A DNA stretch of 40,285 nt, from contig JAFGCU010000127.1 of NCBI GenBank assembly GCA_016932475.1, positions 1 to 40,285 of the forward strand, in the 5' to 3' direction. The position numbers and the translations under genes are program-made. This stretch comes from Anaerolineales bacterium. Lineage in GTDB: Bacteria > Chloroflexota > Anaerolineae > Anaerolineales > RBG-16-64-43. The notes beneath the pieces were generated by a model that did not search any database, was not told where the DNA came from, and saw only the letters and a program-made list of their open reading frames with translations. This document shows, in pieces, positions 34,806-40,285 of this stretch; the stretch's first letter is position 1, and every line of letters starts with the position of its first letter.

Positions 34806-34844
34806 CCGCTTATTGGATGCTCCATATCCGGGATATTTGTGCGA

Positions 34845-37334
34845 TCAGCCCGCGCTGCGTCTGCGCTGCATCCAATTGGCGATCGCCTTGCCGGCCTCGA
34901 CCGTCCCAAGCAGAAAGACGGCGATACCCGCGACCAACCCCCACTCCCCGAGGGTCAAGGGAACAATCCCGAGCAGCGCGCGCAGTCCCGGATTGAGGAA
35001 GGGAATGGCGATCATGGCCAGGCCGCCCAGTACGGCCCAGATAAGCGGCTTGTTGCGGCTGAGCGGTCCGCTGCGATGGACGGGCCGGCGCATGCTGCGG
35101 TAGGCAAAAATGTAAATCATCGAATTCAGCGCAAAACTGGCAAAGACAATGCTCCGGCCTTCGACCGGATTGCCATGGACGTTGTAGAAGTGGCCGAAAA
35201 GGGTCAGCGCGAAAATCGAACTGGCGACGCTGATGACGGCGATCAACGCCATGCCCAATCCGGTCAGCACGGGTTCCTTCAGCGATTTGGGCTTTTCCCT
35301 CATGATCCCCTCTTCGAGCGGCTCAAAACCCAGGACGATATCGGAGGGGCCGTCACAGATCAGATGGATCCAGAGAATCTGCGCCACGGCAAGCGGAGGG
35401 GGCCAGCGGAACATCATCGCCAAAAAAATCGTAAGGACCTCGGCGAAGGAGTTGGAAAGCGTATAGGCGACCACCTTGCGGATGTTTTCGAAGATGGTCC
35501 GCCCCTCTTCGATCGCCGCCACCACGGTGCGGAAGTTGTTATCCATCAGGATGAGGTCGGCGGTTTCCTTGGCCACGTCGGTCGCGCTGCCGACCACCAC
35601 GCCGATATTGGCGCGCTGGAGGGCGGGCGCGTCGTTGACCCCATCCCCGATCATGGCGGTCACTTCCCCATTGGCCTGCAGCGCCTTGACGATGCGGAGT
35701 TTATCCTGCGGGCGGATGCGGGAGAAAACCGCCGTGCCGGCCACTGTGTCCCTGAGCTGCTCGTCGGTCAGATTCGCGAGCGAGTCCCCCTCGACGATAT
35801 CCTCGCTCCCTTGCATCAGCCCGATATTCCGGGCGATCTTTTCAGCGGTCTTGCGATAATCTCCGGTGATCATCTTGACGTGGATTCCCGCTTCGCGGGC
35901 AATGCGGATCGACTCGACAACCCCTTCCCGGACCGGGTCTTCCATCCCGAGCAATCCGAGCCAGGCATACCCGGAATGATCCTCGAGCATCCCCAGGCGG
36001 CGGTAGGCCAATCCGAGCAACCGCAGCCCTTCGCCGGCCCAGGAATCCACCTTCTCCAGGACCCCCGCCCTTTCCGCGTCGGACAGCGCGCACATATTCA
36101 GCACAATCTCCGGAGCGCCTTTCAGAAAATTCAACTCCTCCGCTTCTATCCGGTTGGCGGTGATCATGTACTTGGACTCGCTGGTGAACATTTCTTCCGC
36201 CAGACGGTCGGCGTGATCGGCCAAGGCGCGGGTTTGGGCCGGATTTTGCGCCAGGGCATATTCCCAAAGCGCCACATCCACCGGCCCTTCGAGGTCGTTG
36301 CAGAGGGTCATGGCCTGCTCCGCCCGGAGGGAATCCGTCACCTCGGCGCGGGTGATGCGCATCCGGCCTTCCGTGAGCGTTCCGGTTTTATCGGTGCAGA
36401 TCACCGTAACCGATCCGAGCGTCTCCACGGCCAGCAGCCGCTTGACCAAGCCGTTCCGCTTAAGGATCCTGCGCATCCCCACGACGAGGATGACGGTGAC
36501 GGCGATCAGCAGGCCTTCGGGCACGGCCGCGATCGCGAGGATAATCGACGTGCGGAGCATATCCAGGAACCGGCCGCCCATCAGGACCCCGACGGTCAGG
36601 ATGATCAGCGTAAACCCGGTGACGACGATAGTCAGCCATTTGCTGAAATTCTTCAAACGGATTTGCAGCGGGGTTTCTTCCTCGGAATGTTCCTGCAGAC
36701 TCAGCGCGATCGCCCCGAGTTCCGTCCGCGAGCCGGTCCGGGTTGCTTTCATCAGCCCCCGGCCGGCGACCACGGTGGTGCCCATGAACAGCCGGTTGTG
36801 ATCCGCTTCGATGCTTTTGGTGACGGATTCGCTTTCCCCGGTCAGGATGGCTTCGTTGACGGAAAGCTTATGGCTCTCGATCATCACCCCGTCCCCGGGA
36901 ATATGCTCGCCCATGTTCAGCAACACGATGTCGCCGGGAACCAGTTCCCGGACTTCCACCTCCTGCCGCTTCCCCTCGCGAATGACGGTGGTGGTGGGTT
37001 TAAGCAATCCCTTAAGCGCGGCATAGGTCCGCTTGGCCTGGTATTCCTGGACGAAGCCCAGGATCACGTCGATCACGACGACGGCCATGATGATCCCGAA
37101 ATCTCCCAGCTCGCCGACGATCAGCGAAACCAGCGCGGCGGCCAGGATGATATATACCAGCGGACTCTTCACCTGGGCCAGCAGGATGGACCAGATCGAA
37201 ATCCCCTTTTCCGTTGGGAGCCGGTTTTCCCCGTACTGCTTTCGGCGTTCCAGGACCTCCGCCGGGGTTAAGCCCGAAAACCGTTCCGGCGCGGGCGGCA
37301 CACCTGCTGTTGGGTAGTCGGGATCGGAAACCAT
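34845..37334 (-). CDS. Type-II P-type cation-transporting ATPase
   Basis: This is an 829-residue P-type ATPase. It has an N-terminal cation-ATPase domain (about 18-75), an actuator motif TGES at 165-168, the membrane motif AVPEGL in M4, the phosphorylation site DKTGTLT (D315), the nucleotide-binding LKGAPEIVL and the hinge GDGVNDAPAL. M5 and M6 are followed by LICDGPSDIVLGFEP and four more helices to the end, so it is complete. PEGL in M4 and the acidic M6 residue suggest a Ca2+-like or related divalent pump (inference); Mg2+, Mn2+ or Na+ are not excluded. The ATG at 37334 has AAGGAG twelve bases upstream; an upstream in-frame ATG-like extension was rejected. A strong promoter at 37477-37504 gives a leader of about 135 nt. 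Confidence 0.92.
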   Translation of the reverse strand: MVSDPDYPTAGVPPAPERFSGLTPAEVLERRKQYGENRLPTEKGISIWSILLAQVKSPLVYIILAAALVSLIVGELGDFGIIMAVVVIDVILGFVQEYQAKRTYAALKGLLKPTTTVIREGKRQEVEVRELVPGDIVLLNMGEHIPGDGVMIESHKLSVNEAILTGESESVTKSIEADHNRLFMGTTVVAGRGLMKATRTGSRTELGAIALSLQEHSEEETPLQIRLKNFSKWLTIVVTGFTLIILTVGVLMGGRFLDMLRTSIILAIAAVPEGLLIAVTVILVVGMRRILKRNGLVKRLLAVETLGSVTVICTDKTGTLTEGRMRITRAEVTDSLRAEQAMTLCNDLEGPVDVALWEYALAQNPAQTRALADHADRLAEEMFTSESKYMITANRIEAEELNFLKGAPEIVLNMCALSDAERAGVLEKVDSWAGEGLRLLGLAYRRLGMLEDHSGYAWLGLLGMEDPVREGVVESIRIAREAGIHVKMITGDYRKTAEKIARNIGLMQGSEDIVEGDSLANLTDEQLRDTVAGTAVFSRIRPQDKLRIVKALQANGEVTAMIGDGVNDAPALQRANIGVVVGSATDVAKETADLILMDNNFRTVVAAIEEGRTIFENIRKVVAYTLSNSFAEVLTIFLAMMFRWPPPLAVAQILWIHLICDGPSDIVLGFEPLEEGIMREKPKSLKEPVLTGLGMALIAVISVASSIFALTLFGHFYNVHGNPVEGRSIVFASFALNSMIYIFAYRSMRRPVHRSGPLSRNKPLIWAVLGGLAMIAIPFLNPGLRALLGIVPLTLGEWGLVAGIAVFLLGTVEAGKAIANWMQRRRSAG

Positions 37335-37476
37335 TGGCGGATTTTTCTCCTTGGGAGGATAAGGGTGCCGCGGCACGACGGGGGCGAAACCGGGAATCCG
37401 CACGCGACGCCTATTCCGGTGACGCCGTTTCCCTCCGGATGATGGCTCTCATATGTGAATATCTGTTCATCTATCA

Positions 37477-37504
37477 AGTATAACAGCCGCGCCCGGCGTG
37501 TCAA
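37477..37504 (-). promoter_or_regulatory. Strong sigma-70-type promoter of the P-type ATPase
   Basis: On the minus strand there is a perfect -35 TTGACA (37504-37499), a 16-bp spacer and -10 TATACT (37482-37477). Transcription would start near 37470. The resulting leader of about 135 nt has a CTCC-CAA-GGAG hairpin overlapping the Shine-Dalgarno (about 37344-37354), so translational control is possible. No known riboswitch class was recognised by eye. Confidence 0.8.
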
Positions 37505-37621
37505 TCCAACCGCGGATCCGCCGCCGGCGGGTGTTTTTTTTATCCGGGGCCGGGCGCGCCGCCGGCAACACGCCCGGCGGGGAAATAGGATAGTGCTATA
37601 CTCGATTTCGGAGGGGATGCC

Positions 37622-38953
37622 ATGAGCAGAGATAAACGAATTTGCATGCTGTTGCTCCTGCCGGCGATCGGCCTTGCGTGCGCCTTCTCCACCCCGGCCG
37701 CACCCCTGGAAGACCTCGTCGGATCCGCCGTCGCCGCGACCCAGGCGGCGCAAATCGGCACGGCCGGAGCGGACACCCCGTCCGAACCGACTCCCGGCCC
37801 CGGCGAAACACCGGCGACGCCCGAACCCGCGTGTCTGCCCGCCCATCCCGGACGGCAGATTCTCCCCCTGCCCGCGGGTGTGGCCTCCGGATATGAAGAG
37901 ACCGTCACCTTTACGGATGTTCTGGACCATGCCTTGGGAACCCGTGCGGTGACCGGCATGACTTTCCTGCAGAAGGACTTCGTCCATCTGGCCGGAAATC
38001 TGGCGATGGGAGCCAATGCGCTGCCCGTTGTGTACTACGGGCTGGAATCCGGCGGGAAGTTAAAAACAAACGTCAACAACGTCTTGAGCGATCTGGCGCC
38101 GGCGCCCAATCTGACGTCGATGACGGGAGCGGAAGGCAATCCGTTCGTCGTATTCGTCACGGTCGACATGATGAACCAATCCATCAACCATGTGTATGCC
38201 GGTGCGCTCGCGGAAATTGCTTCCCTGCTGCCGGTGCTTACCTGGACGCCTGATCTGTCTGCGCACATCGGGAATGCGATCCATCCCCTGGCCGTCCGCT
38301 ATACCGGCGGCGCGGCGCAGGGATTCTGGTACACCTACACCATGGAAGGAATCGGCAACATTATTTTTCCCCCTTACAACGGATTGTATTTCTTCGATCT
38401 GGCCGCATCCGCATCGACCGGGTTTCTTCCGACCACGGACGCGCTGGGGGGAATTTCGCCGGACCAGACCATGATCGCATACGGCGCCGGTCTGGGCGGA
38501 GCGCCGGGCAGGCTCGAGGGCGGGCTGACCGTCAGGAATCTTGTCACGTGCCAGGAAACCTATATTCCATTCCACCCATCCAGCAATCTCGGCGGCGGGT
38601 GGATGGTCTTTTCGCCCGACAACCAATTCGTAGCCTGGACCGAAGCCGGCGGACCGAGCAACATGGAAGCGACCTTCCGGATGCGGGTTGCGCGCACCGA
38701 CGGGACCAGCCTGTTCGACGCGCCGATCGCGAATATGACCAGCCTCTTCGGCGGAGAAGCGCCGGACGGCCTCCGGCCGGTCGGATGGGTCGCCAGCCAC
38801 ATTTTAGTGCTGGAATCCCAACTGAATTTGATCGGACACCCCATCCAGATTATCTGGGCGCCGGACCCGGCGCAGCCGATAGACCCGGTGATGGGAGCGC
38901 ACCAGTCCAATAAAATCGGGGATGGGGTGTTTCTGGGGTTTGTGTATCCCTAG
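37622..38953 (+). CDS. Predicted lipoprotein of unknown function
   Basis: This is a 443-residue exported protein. Residues 1-20 look like a lipoprotein signal (MSRDKRICMLLLLPAIGLAC), although the residue at -3 is Gly, so the lipobox is weak. A Thr/Pro/Gly-rich tether follows (about 45-72). The rest is soluble; SPDNQFVAWTEAGG is reminiscent of beta-propeller blades and FRMRVARTDGTSLF of TolB-like repeats, but only one such piece is visible, so the fold is a guess. The ATG at 37622 has GGAGGGG upstream. It is divergent from the P-type ATPase. A large hairpin follows the stop. I do not recognise a named family. Confidence 0.78.
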   Translation: MSRDKRICMLLLLPAIGLACAFSTPAAPLEDLVGSAVAATQAAQIGTAGADTPSEPTPGPGETPATPEPACLPAHPGRQILPLPAGVASGYEETVTFTDVLDHALGTRAVTGMTFLQKDFVHLAGNLAMGANALPVVYYGLESGGKLKTNVNNVLSDLAPAPNLTSMTGAEGNPFVVFVTVDMMNQSINHVYAGALAEIASLLPVLTWTPDLSAHIGNAIHPLAVRYTGGAAQGFWYTYTMEGIGNIIFPPYNGLYFFDLAASASTGFLPTTDALGGISPDQTMIAYGAGLGGAPGRLEGGLTVRNLVTCQETYIPFHPSSNLGGGWMVFSPDNQFVAWTEAGGPSNMEATFRMRVARTDGTSLFDAPIANMTSLFGGEAPDGLRPVGWVASHILVLESQLNLIGHPIQIIWAPDPAQPIDPVMGAHQSNKIGDGVFLGFVYP

Positions 38954-39006
38954 GGACCGGAATGCAAGAAGGTTGTTCCGGATCGGTGAAAAGCGCGTGA
39001 AAACGT

Positions 39007-39037
39007 GCGGGTGTGTGGAATTCTTCCACACACCCGC
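39007..39037 (+). terminator. 14-bp hairpin after the lipoprotein gene
   Basis: Perfect arms GCGGGTGTGTGGAA and TTCCACACACCCGC enclose a 3-nt loop, 53 bp after the stop codon. There is no T-run, so termination would be of the non-canonical kind. Confidence 0.65.
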
Positions 39038-39092
39038 TCAAAATATCAGGTTATTGCAAGGAAAGGATTACGGATGGGTGTGAGTTTTTTCC

Positions 39093-39121
39093 TTGATAAT
39101 GGGGGGTATCTACTTTATAAT
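39093..39121 (+). promoter_or_regulatory. Textbook sigma-70-type promoter
   Basis: The -35 TTGATA (39093-39098) and -10 TATAAT (39116-39121) are separated by 17 bp. The transcription start is expected near 39128, within the hairpin at 39125-39167. It drives the small membrane protein at 39185. Confidence 0.85.
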
Positions 39122-39124
39122 GGT

Positions 39125-39167
39125 CATATTCCCTGCCCACTTACCCTTTAAAGCGGGCGGGAATATG
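39125..39167 (+). promoter_or_regulatory. 5'-terminal hairpin in the leader of the 80-residue gene
   Basis: CATATTCCC-T-GCCC (39125-39138) pairs with GGGC-GGGAATATG (39155-39167), 13 bp with one bulged T. It coincides with the predicted start of transcription and is followed by TGTCTTTTTG. It could stabilise the messenger or act as an attenuator. Confidence 0.7.
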
Positions 39168-39184
39168 TGTCTTTTTGAGGCCTC

Positions 39185-39427
39185 ATGATTTCAACAGTTA
39201 CGACATCCACGGTTTCTTCCATCACCAGCGCCGCGCTGTTCGGGACGTTGGGGCTGATTGGCATCATTGTCCTGGTAATTCTTCTGATCCAAAAAGAGTT
39301 GGTTAGCGTCTCGGAAGATACAAGGCTTATTCGGCTTCAACATGCTTTAAACATTGCCATTTGGCCTTTGATCGTTGTTTTTATTTTGATGATTATTGTT
39401 AAAGCTACCGTAATCCTTTCCACATAA
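39185..39427 (+). CDS. 80-residue membrane protein
   Basis: This small protein has two hydrophobic helices (about residues 16-36 and 55-77) joined by a charged loop (QKELVSVSEDTRLIRLQH). The N-terminus is Ser/Thr-rich. The ATG at 39185 has GAGG six bases upstream and a clear promoter lies before it, so it is very probably expressed. I do not know a named family or function; similar short proteins occur in Anaerolineae as far as I recall. It stands at the border of the AT-richer region with transposase remains. Confidence 0.75.
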   Translation: MISTVTTSTVSSITSAALFGTLGLIGIIVLVILLIQKELVSVSEDTRLIRLQHALNIAIWPLIVVFILMIIVKATVILST

Positions 39428-39553
39428 TTTCAAAGTGAGCATGATCTTGGGAAAATTTATTCTTTCCAGTCGAATTTTATCGACATTTCTTTTCTTATCG
39501 TAGTATAGACTAAATAAGCTTGGGCGGATGGAGGTATTCCCAACATCCTCCCA

Positions 39554-40018
39554 ATGGCGGATAATTGTGGTATGCGAATACAACAATACACCGCCAACGA
39601 GAACCTTAACAGACTCGTCTTTTTTCATCAATTCGTTTACGACCAGTTGGGACTTGCCCGGGATGCCCTGTTCGAACTGGGAGATGCCGTACTCCTTTCA
39701 CCGCCAGTTCGCTCATTTCCTGAGTACACCCTATCCCCCATCTTTCGCCGTAAATGGTCAAGTTGTTATGAAGCCATCGAAGACGGCAGACCCCCTCGGA
39801 TCCCTTTGCTTTATATCTATCTGGAAAATCTCAAGGACATCAAACGACCAATCCTGGCGAGCGATCACATCGTTTGGCCAAGATTGACTGCCCCAATCCT
39901 GAGGGATCGGACCTTCGAGCACCAACTCAATCCGGTGCCGGTTCAGATCCATCTTCATTTTCCAAGCAGCTATCTATTTATCAAATCCATCCTCTGTATA
40001 CATTCTTTATCACTCTAG
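39554..40018 (+). pseudogene. Transposase N-terminal fragment (DDE type)
   Basis: The frame of 154 residues carries a run typical of the N-terminal part of an IS701/NF041680-like DDE transposase: YDQLGLARDALFELGDAVLL, PPVRSFPEYTLSPIFRRKW, SSCYEAIEDGR, RPILASDHIVWPR (first catalytic Asp in ASDHIVWP) and LRDRTFEHQLNPVPV. After about residue 130 the match stops, and the expected GHQYS continuation and the other catalytic residues are absent; the last 25 residues look unrelated. It is therefore a truncated copy. Base composition is A+T-richer than the neighbouring genes. Confidence is in transposase origin, not in the exact IS family. Confidence 0.6.
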
Positions 40019-40121
40019 TCCAAGATCGGCTTAGAAAAAAAGGTCTCCAAACGGAATAGAATTGTTGTGATGCAACCATCCTGCCCGATTGGAGATCAGC
40101 CCCTTGATAAAGGCAGCAAGC

Positions 40122-40285
40122 TGATTTACGCAAATCCTCACTTTGGTCGACCGATCCACATTTTCCCAAGCCATCATACACCACAAAGCAGAACGATACG
40201 CCAAGGAATTTAGTTGTTGGGAGCAGTTCGTTGCCATGCTGTTTGCGCAAATAGCTGGCGCCAACTCCCTGCGAGAGATCTCCGG
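40122..40285 (+). pseudogene. Start of an IS4-family transposase, cut by the window end
   Basis: From 40125 the frame reads FTQILTLVDRSTFSQAI, then HHKAERYAKEFSCWEQFVA and MLFAQIAGANSLREIS to the edge, the N-terminal (DUF4372) region of IS4-family transposases. In this frame a TGA lies at 40122-40124, directly before the Phe codon. The expected preceding residues DKGSKLI are found in another frame at 40106-40126, which suggests a 2-nt deletion in a T-run. So it is either broken or initiates at the TTG at 40143. The rest lies outside the window. Confidence 0.65.

Noticed and set aside
34677-37271. 864-residue open frame on the plus strand
   Set aside because: It is antisense to the complete P-type ATPase; it is rich in Asp/His/Gln/Arg and has no recognisable domain.
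37335-37470. Known metal riboswitch in the ATPase leader
   Set aside because: I could not match yybP-ykoY, M-box or cobalamin core motifs by eye; only the promoter and a ribosome-site hairpin are supported.

Overview
This window looks like chromosomal DNA of an Anaerolineae-type member of the Chloroflexota. The evidence is high GC, with strong GC bias producing long antisense shadow frames; two proteins with the DUF2298 (Chlor_Arch_YYY) domain, a family typical of Chloroflexi and some archaea; lipoproteins with Thr/Pro-rich linkers; TTG starts; and many palindromic intergenic repeats. This assignment is inference from protein families, not from a marker gene. There is no rRNA, CRISPR array, prophage or replication origin.

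Layout. 1-849: a small DUF559 nuclease-like gene bracketed by two tandem arrays of the same palindromic element. 850-6711: a large membrane hybrid histidine kinase, divergent from a two-gene unit (receiver-CpaE/MinD fusion plus GAF histidine kinase). 6796-10297 (minus): PDZ/radical-SAM DUF512 protein, PlsC acyltransferase and a transglutaminase-like lipoprotein. 10592-27740 (minus): a long co-directional run lepA - flippase-like membrane protein - GT4 glycosyltransferase - GT-C protein - giant GT-C/DUF2298 fusion - DUF2298 protein - GT-C-like protein - cmk. Several junctions are 4-bp ATGA overlaps. The middle of the run is best read as a polyprenyl-sugar-dependent cell-surface glycosylation locus. 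28039-30016 (minus): tlyA and two small paralogous membrane proteins. 30149-32660 (plus): a pterin/folate cluster (FolM-like reductase, folB, folK, folE). 32741-33220 (minus): a third paralog of the small membrane family. 33347-33589: tRNA-Lys(TTT) and tRNA-Met(CAT), each with its own promoter. 33753-37334 (minus): an SGNH-hydrolase lipoprotein and a type-II P-type cation ATPase. 37622-39427 (plus): a lipoprotein of unknown function and an 80-residue membrane protein behind a textbook promoter. 39428-40285: AT-richer DNA with remains of two transposases, the last cut by the window edge.

The most unusual property is the density and placement of palindromic repeats. At least six apparently unrelated families occur. 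Three copies begin exactly at the TGA stop of a gene, one fills almost the whole gap between two operon genes, and one lies in frame inside a membrane protein gene. Other points worth a second look are the DUF559 gene inside its repeat arrays, the GT-C/DUF2298 fusion next to a free DUF2298 gene, the three small membrane paralogs around the folate cluster, and starts where a TATAAT box sits 5-6 bases before the ATG.
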